Below are positions 54,207 to 63,444 of a DNA stretch of 63,729 nucleotides, piece by piece. Each line of letters starts with the position of its first letter. Within the stretch, counting starts at the first letter, position 1. A program made the translations under genes and the position numbers. Under the pieces are notes generated by a model, which saw only the letters and a program-made list of their open reading frames with translations, was not told where the DNA came from and did no database searches. This stretch comes from an uncultured Lachnospiraceae bacterium (GTDB lineage Bacteria; Bacillota; Clostridia; Lachnospirales; Lachnospiraceae), in assembly GCA_910577045.1 (NCBI GenBank), contig CAJTLB010000018.1, positions 1 to 63,729 on the forward strand, in the 5' to 3' direction.

Positions 54207-54246
54207 AAGGCTATTACACTATTTTTTTGTGTAATAGCCCTTTTTT
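54207..54246 (+). terminator. Terminator after the tail-tube-like gene
   Basis: Perfect stem GGCTATTACAC/GTGTAATAGCC followed by CTTTTTT. Confidence 0.9.
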
Positions 54247-54324
54247 CTAACATGGCTATAATTTATTAACTGTATCAAGCCCCCCTATAACTTTAATTAT
54301 AAAAGCTTTAAAATAGGTGATATT

Positions 54325-54501
54325 ATGTGTAAAAATGCGTATGAACAATACTCTGCCCATACTGGGAAAATAATGATATTTTGCAGCCATATAAAGTCTC
54401 CAAACCCCTTAGCACAGCTTTGTATTAGCCAAAAATTCTGCCCTAAAAAAGATCGGTATATTGAATTAAACCAAAAAGAAACCTGTAAATATTACCACTA
54501 A
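54325..54501 (+). CDS. Cysteine-rich microprotein
   Basis: 58 residues, ATG at 54325 after AGGTGAT. Five cysteines (positions 2, 20, 33, 39, 53) with spacing C-x12-C-x5-C-x13-C suggest a zinc site or disulfides. No family recognised. It sits between the tail-tube-like gene and the holin, in the same direction. Confidence 0.45.
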   Translation: MCKNAYEQYSAHTGKIMIFCSHIKSPNPLAQLCISQKFCPKKDRYIELNQKETCKYYH

Positions 54502-54556
54502 TATACAAATATACCATTAAATTACTATTTCTTTAAAGGAGGAATATCATCAGCCT

Positions 54557-54874
54557 ATGAACGACCTACTATTTCAGTTACTTTTATCTTGTATCCCTAT
54601 CCTTGGCATTATTATTACAAGCTTTTTTATTCCCTATTTAAAAACCAAAATATCTGCTACCCAAATGGAAGAAATCTCAAAATGGGTAACAAAAGCAGTA
54701 CAAGCAGCAGAAGTCCTTTTTGATTCCCCAGGCTCTGGTACTAATAAGCGAGACTATGTTATCCATGTTATTAATACTATATTTAATTCTAAGAAAACAA
54801 TTATTACAAACGATCAAATCCGCATTTTATTAGAAGCCTCTTTAAAAACAATGAAACAAAATAAGGAAGGATAA
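54557..54874 (+). CDS. LLH-family phage holin
   Basis: 105 residues. One N-terminal membrane helix (LLFQLLLSCIPILGIIITSFFIPYL) and an amphipathic C-terminal domain (EEISKWVTKAVQAAEVLFDSPGSGTNKRDYVIHVINTIF) that match the LLH holin family. In phages it opens the membrane for lysis; no lysin gene is present in this window. AAAGGAGG precedes the start. Confidence 0.78.
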   Translation: MNDLLFQLLLSCIPILGIIITSFFIPYLKTKISATQMEEISKWVTKAVQAAEVLFDSPGSGTNKRDYVIHVINTIFNSKKTIITNDQIRILLEASLKTMKQNKEG

Positions 54875-54880
54875 TCTTAT

Positions 54881-55414
54881 ATGGATACTATTTTAGAATT
54901 TACAACCATAGACTTCTCTTCTGTATTTCTTTCTGTATTTATTATTTTAATTGGCATAAAATCAATTTCTTCTATTCTTGAATGGGTATCCCAAAAACTT
55001 GGCCTTGAAACCAAATGGATGCGCGCTAGGCGGGAAGAACATAACCTTCTTTTAAAAACTTCCCAACACCTTACTGCCTTGCAAGAAAAACAAAAACAGG
55101 ATATGGAAAAATCTGATATGCGTGATGAAGAAATTTCCAATGACATAAAAAAACTGACTTTTATGTTTATAGAGAAAGAAATTGATGATATAAGATGGGA
55201 AATCAATAATTTCGCCACAAAAATATCAGAAGGGAAACCATGTAATAAAGACAGCTTCCAACATTGTATCCATATCTATGAAAAATACGAAAAAATATTA
55301 GAAGAAAACGGGCTTGATAATGGAGAAGTAGAATTATCTATGGAACTTATCTATGATGCCTATAAGAAAAAGTTAAAAGAAGGTGAATTATGGCCCACTC
55401 ACAAAAAATCCTAA
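54881..55414 (+). CDS. Membrane-anchored coiled-coil protein of the tail cassette
   Basis: 177 residues. One helix (VFLSVFIILIGIKSISSIL, ~14-33), then a long charged helical region (RREEHNLLLKTSQHLTALQEKQKQDMEK). It starts seven bases after the holin and its end overlaps the BppU gene by 25 bases. Small single-helix coiled-coil proteins often accompany clostridial phage holins; a holin partner or anchor is the best guess. Confidence 0.5.
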   Translation: MDTILEFTTIDFSSVFLSVFIILIGIKSISSILEWVSQKLGLETKWMRARREEHNLLLKTSQHLTALQEKQKQDMEKSDMRDEEISNDIKKLTFMFIEKEIDDIRWEINNFATKISEGKPCNKDSFQHCIHIYEKYEKILEENGLDNGEVELSMELIYDAYKKKLKEGELWPTHKKS

Positions 55415-56535
55415 GATTAGATATATCTGCAGAACAGTCTTTTATTTACTTAAAATGCAAACAATATGACAGCCAATCCCGTATTTACCAACTTATTATT
55501 ACTGACAACAATATTCCTATCCCTTTACAAGGCACGGAATATGTAACCGCTGGAATGAGGAAACCCGACAATACTTACGCCGATACTGTCTGTCAGTGGA
55601 AAGATACTCAATTATACCTTACTATAACCGATAATATGTTATCTGTAGCTGGTGATGGCATATTAGAAATCAGGATTTATGAAAAAAATACTGGTGAAAT
55701 CCTTAGCACTATGCTAATCCATGTCAATATCCAACGCTCTACCCTCCCTTATGATAAAATGATTTCTTCCCACGAATTCCATGTATTAAACAACCTTATT
55801 TTATCTGTGCTCCACGCCGCTGATATTTCCAAAGAAACTGAGGCATTATTAGAAAAAATCAAAAATGATATTGCCATATATGAAACAGAATATACAGAAT
55901 TGTCCACAGAAGCCAGAGAATTAATTGCTAATTTAACCACTTTTATTACCCAGGCAGAAACAGAAGAAGCACAAAGAATTTTAAATGAATTTCAAAGAAT
56001 CGCTAATGAAAATGCCCGAACCGAAGCAGAACAAACACGGGAAACTAAAATAACCAATGCGCTACAAACAATTACCAATATTACAAATAATGCCGTTGAA
56101 GCCACCACCCTGGCAAACTCCGCAGCCGACCAAGCAAGCCAAACAAATACAAATATTACAAATGCCGAAGCAATCCGTATTGCTAATGAATCCCAACGAA
56201 TAGAAAACGAAACCATCCGAAAAGCCCAAGAAGCCAATAGAGAAAAATCTACTTCTGATTCTCTTGCCCATATACATACTACTATTACTAATACAATTTC
56301 CGCCATAGATAGGGCAAATGAAATAGCGGCTGATTTAGAAGAAAAAAGAGACACTGGGTATTATAAAGGAGACAAAGGAGAAGATGGCAATAATGGGGTA
56401 ATTTTAAATGTAAATGCAAACTGCTATGCCTTTGAAATCGAAGGGGACTCCCTTTATTTGGTATATTCTACTGGAACTACTCCACCCCATTTTAGTATAG
56501 ATGCAGATGGATATTTGGTTGTAAATGTGATATAA
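55390..56535 (+). CDS. BppU-type upper baseplate protein
   Basis: 381 residues. The N-terminal ~125 residues follow the BppU N-domain pattern (RLDISAEQSFIYLKCKQYDSQSRIYQLIITDNN ... VTAGMRKPDNT). A long helical stalk of ERxxNExxR-like repeats (EAQRILNEFQRIANENART, EAIRIANESQRIENETIRK) comes next, then a short collagen-like patch KGDKGEDG and a small C-terminal beta domain. In Lactococcus phages BppU connects receptor-binding proteins to the baseplate. The separate receptor-binding gene was not found here. Confidence 0.75.
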   Translation: MAHSQKILRLDISAEQSFIYLKCKQYDSQSRIYQLIITDNNIPIPLQGTEYVTAGMRKPDNTYADTVCQWKDTQLYLTITDNMLSVAGDGILEIRIYEKNTGEILSTMLIHVNIQRSTLPYDKMISSHEFHVLNNLILSVLHAADISKETEALLEKIKNDIAIYETEYTELSTEARELIANLTTFITQAETEEAQRILNEFQRIANENARTEAEQTRETKITNALQTITNITNNAVEATTLANSAADQASQTNTNITNAEAIRIANESQRIENETIRKAQEANREKSTSDSLAHIHTTITNTISAIDRANEIAADLEEKRDTGYYKGDKGEDGNNGVILNVNANCYAFEIEGDSLYLVYSTGTTPPHFSIDADGYLVVNVI

Positions 56536-56577
56536 ACATAAATCAAGATATAACAAAACCGAAAGGAGTTATTTTTC

Positions 56578-57723
56578 ATGATACTCACAAATATTATCCA
56601 GCAACTTAACCGTCTTAAAAACCTTTTGCCTCAATTTTTTTCTAGCGATTCTAATATAATGATACTCTCTAAAATAAAAGAAGTTATTTCCGAATTAAGG
56701 ATTCTTAATAATACAATAATAGAAATTGGAAAAACATCAAATTTAACAGGACAACAACTAAAAGCCTTAGAAAATTCTGCCTTCCAAGTAGCTAGTAAAT
56801 ATGGCAAAAGCGCAAATGACTACCTTACAGGAATCCTAGATATGTACCATGCTGGATTTCACAATGCAGAACAAATGTCAGAATTATCTATATTAGCGCA
56901 ATCTATTGGCAGCATCGATAAAGCAACTGCTCATGCGTATTTAATTGCTAGTAATAATGCTTATCACCTAAAAGGCAATATTGAAGAATTAAGCAAAATC
57001 CTTGACGGGCAAAATAATATTGCAGAACACACTTCTATCAGTATGATGAATATTGCCCAAGCAACCGCCAAATCAGCAACAGCCGCTTCACAAGCTGGCA
57101 TCAAACTAAATGAATTATCTGCATTAATTGCTATATTAGGCTCCAATATACAAACCTCTGGAACAGAAATTGGGAATCACTTAGCATCTTTATTTACAAA
57201 CTTACAAAACAACTCTACCAATACGTCACTCCAAAAAATATTCCAAGATCTCAATATTTCTATAACAGAAATCGTTAATGGCTCTGAAAACCTTAAAACC
57301 CCTATCCAACTATTAAAAGAATTGGCAGAAACTTTTCAAATGCTTGCCATAGACGATCCAAGGCGTACCAATATTTTATCTAATCTTGGCGGCTCTTCTA
57401 GTGATACCCTTACAACAATCTTAAATCATTGGGCTTCCTACGAAAAAATGCTAACCTTATATTCTACAGGGCTTGGAAGCGCTTCTAAAAAAGCAGAAGA
57501 ATCTGCCAATCATTTAGAAAATTCCTTCCAAAGGCTTTCTAACACATGGACAAATATAACAAAAAATATTGCTCATTCAGATAGCATCACTTTTGTTATA
57601 AATGCCATGAACCATCTGCTTAGCCTAATTAACCATATAACCAACTGTCTTGGTACTCTTGGAACGGTTGGTTTCAGTGCAGCTATTGCAGGCATCTCTA
57701 AATTCGTTAAAAACTTTGCTTAA
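56578..57723 (+). CDS. Tail tape measure protein, N-terminal part
   Basis: 381 residues, start supported by AAAGGAG. It matches the TP901-type tape measure N domain: LTGQQLKALENSAFQVASKYGKSANDYLTGILDMYHAGF ... AQATAKSATAASQAGIKLNELSALIAILGSNIQTSG ... LENSFQRLSNTWTNITKNIAHS. It stops 16 bases before the left inverted repeat of the inserted segment. Joined with the frame from 58741 it would give ~1950 residues. Confidence 0.75.
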   Translation: MILTNIIQQLNRLKNLLPQFFSSDSNIMILSKIKEVISELRILNNTIIEIGKTSNLTGQQLKALENSAFQVASKYGKSANDYLTGILDMYHAGFHNAEQMSELSILAQSIGSIDKATAHAYLIASNNAYHLKGNIEELSKILDGQNNIAEHTSISMMNIAQATAKSATAASQAGIKLNELSALIAILGSNIQTSGTEIGNHLASLFTNLQNNSTNTSLQKIFQDLNISITEIVNGSENLKTPIQLLKELAETFQMLAIDDPRRTNILSNLGGSSSDTLTTILNHWASYEKMLTLYSTGLGSASKKAEESANHLENSFQRLSNTWTNITKNIAHSDSITFVINAMNHLLSLINHITNCLGTLGTVGFSAAIAGISKFVKNFA

Positions 57724-58770
57724 CCTATAAAGGTACTATTAAAGACTCTCCTACTGTTTTTAATTGGGCAATCATAGCCAAGGAAATAACAAAATGGCGT
57801 TATAAACAAGGCTATGGATACATGGGGTTTTTAACAAGACTCTACAAACGCATCCGTGGAGTATAAACTATACATGGAGGAGTAAATGCTTGAATCCTTT
57901 GAATACATATCAAACCGTAAGCTTATTATAGCTGAGGTTGCGAAAGGCAGAAAAAATTGATTATGTTGGTATAGGTTAATATTGGCGAGAGCTAATAAGT
58001 GGCTAAGTACTATTAACAACAAAGGCATTTTCGAACGAGCAGGACGGCACTCCACTCTTTTTGCATTATTAAATGAGTGTAATCAAATATAGAAAAGAAA
58101 GATTATGTGCTTTACACAGAGAGCAATCCCCACAGACATACCCATCCTCTAAGTAGGCTACAGCCATAATGTAGCATCTGCTTATAAGGCATAGTGCATA
58201 TTGCGATTTTCAATAAGTTTCAGTAATATGTTTGGATGTGCGTTTCATCCAACGAGTAAAACTTATTATTTTTCCTAACAAAAAATTTACCATTCATACC
58301 CACAATTATTACAGTGGAATATTTTATACCGTTTCGTCCCAAATATCCCATATATAGCTGTATTAATTACTTTAGATGTGGTTGAAACTTTTTTTATATT
58401 TGTGGATTGGCAGGTTGGGCATTTTGGTTTATTTAAAATGCTTTCATTTAATTGTCTTTTTTTATATTCTTCAATCCTTCTTTTATGATCTTCTATTTCA
58501 TCACCCATTTCTTCTATATAAGTATTAACAATTGTTTCTGCTATTTTATAATTATTTCCAACCTTTAATTGAATATATTTAATAGCCTCTTCCTTATGAT
58601 TATTTACACAATAATGATAAATTTCATTTTGATCTAACATATTGATCCTATATTTTTCATATAAATTTTCATTTTCAGAACTCATTTTTTCTCCTTATAA
58701 TAAAGCATTCTAAACTGAATATACCACAATTTAAATTTTAATGCAACTAAAAACTATAGGAGAGTCTTTA
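57724..58770. other. Segment with 27-bp imperfect inverted ends interrupting the tape measure
   Basis: Ends at 57740-57766 and 58744-58770 are inverted repeats matching at 24 of 27 positions (outer TAAAGACTCTCCTA, then GTTTTTA). Between them are a zinc-ribbon gene on the minus strand and ~550 bases without a clear gene. One short frame (KGTIKDSPTVFNWAIIAKE...) crosses the left end to 57866. No transposase or recombinase is encoded, and no target duplication is evident. It could be a non-autonomous transposon or an invertible segment. Confidence 0.55.
58287..58685 (-). CDS. Zinc-ribbon protein inside the inserted segment
   Basis: 132 residues. A helical N-terminal region (EIYHYCVNNHKEEAIKYIQLKVG) and a C-terminal zinc ribbon KCPTCQSTNIKK ... 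FHCNNCGYEW. Proteins of this kind occur as cargo in Firmicute prophages and plasmids; no function is known. AAGGAG lies just before the start. It is the only credible gene of the insert and runs opposite to the tape measure. Confidence 0.65.
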   Translation of the reverse strand: MSSENENLYEKYRINMLDQNEIYHYCVNNHKEEAIKYIQLKVGNNYKIAETIVNTYIEEMGDEIEDHKRRIEEYKKRQLNESILNKPKCPTCQSTNIKKVSTTSKVINTAIYGIFGTKRYKIFHCNNCGYEW

Positions 58771-61700
58771 CACGCATTAGCTGATATACAAGATATTTTA
58801 ACTAATTCATACAAAAATACAAAAACACTAAATAATTCATTAATTAATAACCTTAAACAATATTCAACCGAAGCCATTAAAACAGCCCTTGCCCAATCAA
58901 AAAAATTAACTACATCACAAATCCAAGCTATTCTATCTTCTAAAGGGCTGGAAGGCAACACTTTAAAGACTGCTATAGAAGAAATAGGGCAATTATCTAC
59001 TTCTCAGGATAAAGCCACTTTTACAGCAAATAACTTCAGCCTTGCCATGAAAGGCCTTAGCTTAAAAATCAAAGATGCTACTGCTTCTATTAAGAATTTA
59101 ATCTTATATAACCCTATTACCAAGATAACCGCAGCAATCGCTGTTATTTATTTATTAAACCGTGCCATACAATCCACTACAAAGACATTAGAAACACAAA
59201 AAGAAGAATTAAAGAAAAGCCAAGATTCTATTACTGGATATAATAACCAGCTTTCTTCTTTACAATCTGATTTACAAACTGTCAATGATAAAATAAACGA
59301 AATTAGTAGCAATCCAATTACCATTGTCGATCAAAAAACTCTTTCCATCTTAAGAGAAGAACGAAATGAATTAATACAACAAATAGACCTTATTAAAACG
59401 CTAAATGAAGCAGCAAAAAATACTGCCGAAAACCAAGCTGTTGCTATCCTTGCCAATACTTCTAAAATTACAGGACTTACAAGGGTTATTCAATCTTTAA
59501 AAGAAGGTGATATTCTTGGCGCATTAGTTGATACTCATTTTGGGATCGGCGGAATATACCATACTATTGAAGATCTTATAAATAAGGATTATAAAGGTGC
59601 CTTTAAAAGCGCAGCCCTTGGTTTGCTTACTAATATGGGCAGTCCTTTTGCCAGTATTTATAACTGGCTTTTCCCTAAAAAAGAAAATAAAAAATCAATC
59701 CTTGAGGAAACTACAGAACAAATAGAGAAATTAAATGCCTCTAGGAAAAAACTGGATAACCTAAATAATAACTATCTAAATAAAATAATAGATGAAGATA
59801 CCTATAAGAAAAAATTTGCTAAAATAAACGAAACAATTTCTGAACAGACTGCTTCTATTATTACAAATATAAATACCTTACAAACATACAAAGCAACACT
59901 AGATCATACCGTTCCAAACCAGCTTGAATGGATTAATCAAATAAAAAAAGTGGAAGATGCTTATACTGCTTCATTGGTATCAACAGATGGTTATAAAACT
60001 TTCGATGACATTTTATCCTCTGATATATACAGCCCATACAAAGCTGAGCTTATCGAACTTGCCAAACAAGGCAGGCTGACCTCTGATATTTTACATACAG
60101 AATACCATAACTTAGATGTGCTCTTCCATGCCCTTGGCTTATCTACGGAAGATATTATAGAGAAATTCAAACAAATGGGGGAAGAAAGCCAATATGCCTT
60201 TCCAGCCAATTCTATTTTCATTCTTTCTGAAGAACATTCCAAAGCAATTGATGATTTCCAATCCAAAATAAACTCCCTAAAATCTGCCCTAGATTCTCTT
60301 CGCTCTGGGAACTTAGACAGCTCTGCTTTCCTTGACTTGCAGCAAGAATTCCCTTCCTTGCAAAACGAATCTGAACAGCTCGACCAAGCTATACAAGACC
60401 TAATGAATGATTCTTTACAGTCTTTATATTATACTTTAGGTGAGGATATTCCTGACAATTTAAAAAACAGCCTAAAATCCCTTGTAGATGAAGCAACTGG
60501 GAGTGCTGCCCCTTCTTTACAAGAAGCCTTTTCTTCTGTCCAAAACTCTTATAAATCTTTGGCAGAATTTAAAAAGGCCATGCCAAATGGCATTTCTGAC
60601 AGCCTATTATCTTCTATTGCCTCGCTTAGTACTTCTATGCAGGATTTGGTGGCTGGGTTCTATGCTGGCGCAGTTAGTTCAGAAACACTTTTCCACGCCC
60701 TTTCTGAGCAGTACCAAACAGATCTGCAAAATTATAGCAATGCCCTTCTTTCCAAAAACTTATTAAGCAGCCAATTCTATAATAATATTATCCTTGCTGA
60801 TACGAAACTTATCAATGATTTTAGTAAAAACTATGGCATTGATATCCGCAACTGCAAAACTTATGCAGAAGCAAAACAAGCGATTGAGGCAGCCTGTTTT
60901 AAAAATATTTCCAATATATGGACAAACTATTATGATGCCCAAAAAGGGACTTTTACTCTTGAATTCCAAAGGCAGGTACGTTTCCGCGACCAAGAAGAAC
61001 CTGGAAGTGAAAAATGGCATGCCCTAAATAACCAAATAGAGGATATCCTTCATGCTGTCCTACTATATCAACAAGCCTCTAGTGCCCTAGACCATATTAC
61101 TTACCAAGGCATTGAATCAAACTTTTCTAGTATTTTTAACAGCCTTGGGACAAAAGAAACCTCTTCTTCGGCTCCTACTATTTTTGACTGGATTGAGACA
61201 AGAATTTCTTCTGCAAAAGAACAAATTGATTCTTTAAACCAAAAGCTAGATTCAGTATCTGACTATACCCGCCAAAACCGAACGATTGATGAAATGCTTT
61301 CTGCCTACCAAAAGGAAATCCAATTATTAGGGGAAGCCAAACAAAAATACCTAGAAAAAGCAGAAGCGGTTGGGCTGTCTGCCTCCTATATTCATAAAAT
61401 CCAATATGGCCTTATGGAACTAGAAGCTATTGAAAATGAAACTACAAAAAAGAAGATTGACGAATATCAAAAGTGGTATGAAAAAACAAAAGAAATTGAT
61501 ACTTCTATTGAGGAAATTATCCAGAAAACCAAAGAACTAAACCTCCAAAAATTAGAAAACCTAACAAATGATTTTGAACGTGTTACTTCTCTTTCAGAAG
61601 CCCACCACCATTATTTACAAACACTTCTGGATGTCAAAGAAGCCAAAAACCAGTCCGTTACAGAATCAGATTATCTTTCTCTTTTGCAGGAAGAACTCCA

Positions 61701-63444
61701 TTTGCAAGCAACTTTACAAGATCAATACCAGCAAATGCAAAAAGAATTCCAACTCCTTGGCCTGTCTCCTATTGATGATGCCTGGTATGAATACCAAAAG
61801 AAATTTATTGAAACTAAGTCTCAAATCGAAGATTGTACCCTTTCCATTGAAAAATTCAAGGATACCATTTTAGAAATTCGCTGGAATCAATTTGACACAG
61901 GTATCTCCTCTTTAGAAAACCTATCCAGTGAAATCCAAGATGCCCTTTCTCTCCTTGGTGACGGGGAAATTATAGATCCAGACGGGGAAATCACTGACCT
62001 TGGGCTTACTAAAATTGGGTTATACGCCCAGCAATATATCACTTCTAAAAAGCAACTTGCAGAATATGGGCACGCCATTGAAAAACTAGGCGAACTTTAC
62101 AAAAACGGGCTATATTCCCAAGAAGAATATACCCAAAAACTCCTTGAATTCCAAAAAGCAAGCCGGGATACTGCTTTATCTCTTAAAAATATTAAAAAAG
62201 AATTTTTGGATTTCCATAAAGAAGCAATCCAAGGCGAACTAGATGCAATGAAGGAATTGGTTAATAGTAAAAAAGCAGCCCTTGATGCAGAAAAAGACTT
62301 ACAAGATTATCGCTCTTCTATTGCAAACAAACAAGCTGCGATCCAATCTCTTGAAAAGAAAATTGCAACCCTTGCTCTTTCGGATGCTAGGGCAGACAAA
62401 GCATTAAAACTTCAATTAGAAGAGGAACTTGCCAAGGCTAAAGAAGAACTTGCAGAAGAAGAAAAACAACATGCCATTGAAAACCAAAAGGAAGCTTTAG
62501 ACCAAGAGTATAACGCATTTGAACAGGAAAAACAAAACGAATTAAAAGAATTAGAAAATAATTTAGAAAAGCAAGAAGATTTTATACAACAATATTTACG
62601 CCAAGTAGTAGATAACTATGATATTGTTTCAAGCCAGCTCCAAGAAATTTCAGAATCCTTTGGGATTTCCTTTACAGAAAACCTCACTTCCCCATGGAAA
62701 CAGGCAACTAACGCAGCCAACCTTTATATACAGGCAGTTGAAAAACTCCTTCCTTCTTTTGAAATCCCTTCTGGAAGTATTGGAGAAGGAATGTCTGGAA
62801 TTAGTTTAGGAACCAATTACCAAAAAGGGACATGGATACAAGAAACCAATCCAGAAAGCCAACAATATGGAAAATGGTGGTATCAACATGCAGATGGTTC
62901 TTATACCCGATCTGGCTGGGAAAAAATAGATGGTGTATGGTATTGTTTTGACAAAGACGGATGGATGGGCGCACAAGAATGGATAAGAGGAAATGAAGGC
63001 GAATGGTATTACCTTGGCCCTGATGGCGCAATGTTACACAGCGGCTGGAAAGTAATTAATGGAAAAGATTATTATTTTGATGAAGAGGGAAAACTTTACC
63101 AAAATAGGTATACGCCAGATGGCTACTGGGTGGATCAAGATGGTGTTTATCATTCTTCTATTCAAATGGAAGAATGCACTGCTGTTCCATATGATCTAAC
63201 AAAATATCCTATCCATACCTCCTATGATCCAACTGCCCTATCCCAAACATTCCCTAGGTTAAATACCCTCCATACCATGCCATTGGAACGAGTTTCAAAC
63301 AGCCAGCCTGTCAGCCTAAATATTACAAGCCCGCTTATGGTAGTAAATGGCGGGCTCGATTCTTCTATTATGGGAGAAGTAGAAAGAAAAATTAATCAAA
63401 TTCCTAATGAAATAAAACAACAATTTAAAAGTTTGGGATTATAA
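58741..63444 (+). CDS. Tail tape measure protein, C-terminal part with cell-wall-binding repeats
   Basis: 1567 residues in the open frame; the ATG at 58741 lies just upstream of the inserted segment's right end, with no good ribosome site, so the part may be untranslated or the true junction may differ. Long helical and coiled-coil stretches and a hydrophobic patch (NPITKITAAIAVIYLLNRAI) are typical of tape measures. Residues ~1360-1470 carry choline/glucan-binding-like repeats (WWYQHADGSYTRSGWEKIDGVWYCFDKDGW, EWYYLGPDGAMLHSGWKVING), unusual in this protein class. The last ~40 residues (VERKINQIPNEIKQQF) look like a normal tape measure end. Confidence 0.72.
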   Translation: MQLKTIGESLHALADIQDILTNSYKNTKTLNNSLINNLKQYSTEAIKTALAQSKKLTTSQIQAILSSKGLEGNTLKTAIEEIGQLSTSQDKATFTANNFSLAMKGLSLKIKDATASIKNLILYNPITKITAAIAVIYLLNRAIQSTTKTLETQKEELKKSQDSITGYNNQLSSLQSDLQTVNDKINEISSNPITIVDQKTLSILREERNELIQQIDLIKTLNEAAKNTAENQAVAILANTSKITGLTRVIQSLKEGDILGALVDTHFGIGGIYHTIEDLINKDYKGAFKSAALGLLTNMGSPFASIYNWLFPKKENKKSILEETTEQIEKLNASRKKLDNLNNNYLNKIIDEDTYKKKFAKINETISEQTASIITNINTLQTYKATLDHTVPNQLEWINQIKKVEDAYTASLVSTDGYKTFDDILSSDIYSPYKAELIELAKQGRLTSDILHTEYHNLDVLFHALGLSTEDIIEKFKQMGEESQYAFPANSIFILSEEHSKAIDDFQSKINSLKSALDSLRSGNLDSSAFLDLQQEFPSLQNESEQLDQAIQDLMNDSLQSLYYTLGEDIPDNLKNSLKSLVDEATGSAAPSLQEAFSSVQNSYKSLAEFKKAMPNGISDSLLSSIASLSTSMQDLVAGFYAGAVSSETLFHALSEQYQTDLQNYSNALLSKNLLSSQFYNNIILADTKLINDFSKNYGIDIRNCKTYAEAKQAIEAACFKNISNIWTNYYDAQKGTFTLEFQRQVRFRDQEEPGSEKWHALNNQIEDILHAVLLYQQASSALDHITYQGIESNFSSIFNSLGTKETSSSAPTIFDWIETRISSAKEQIDSLNQKLDSVSDYTRQNRTIDEMLSAYQKEIQLLGEAKQKYLEKAEAVGLSASYIHKIQYGLMELEAIENETTKKKIDEYQKWYEKTKEIDTSIEEIIQKTKELNLQKLENLTNDFERVTSLSEAHHHYLQTLLDVKEAKNQSVTESDYLSLLQEELHLQATLQDQYQQMQKEFQLLGLSPIDDAWYEYQKKFIETKSQIEDCTLSIEKFKDTILEIRWNQFDTGISSLENLSSEIQDALSLLGDGEIIDPDGEITDLGLTKIGLYAQQYITSKKQLAEYGHAIEKLGELYKNGLYSQEEYTQKLLEFQKASRDTALSLKNIKKEFLDFHKEAIQGELDAMKELVNSKKAALDAEKDLQDYRSSIANKQAAIQSLEKKIATLALSDARADKALKLQLEEELAKAKEELAEEEKQHAIENQKEALDQEYNAFEQEKQNELKELENNLEKQEDFIQQYLRQVVDNYDIVSSQLQEISESFGISFTENLTSPWKQATNAANLYIQAVEKLLPSFEIPSGSIGEGMSGISLGTNYQKGTWIQETNPESQQYGKWWYQHADGSYTRSGWEKIDGVWYCFDKDGWMGAQEWIRGNEGEWYYLGPDGAMLHSGWKVINGKDYYFDEEGKLYQNRYTPDGYWVDQDGVYHSSIQMEECTAVPYDLTKYPIHTSYDPTALSQTFPRLNTLHTMPLERVSNSQPVSLNITSPLMVVNGGLDSSIMGEVERKINQIPNEIKQQFKSLGL

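Noticed and set aside
57724..58286. Transposase or integrase in the tape-measure insert
   Set aside because: Both strands were checked; only short frames without recognisable catalytic motifs exist. A 46-codon frame ending at 57866 is not identifiable.
56578..63444. Diversity-generating retroelement or retron linked to the tail genes
   Set aside because: No reverse transcriptase motif (YxDD context) and no template/variable repeat pair were seen.
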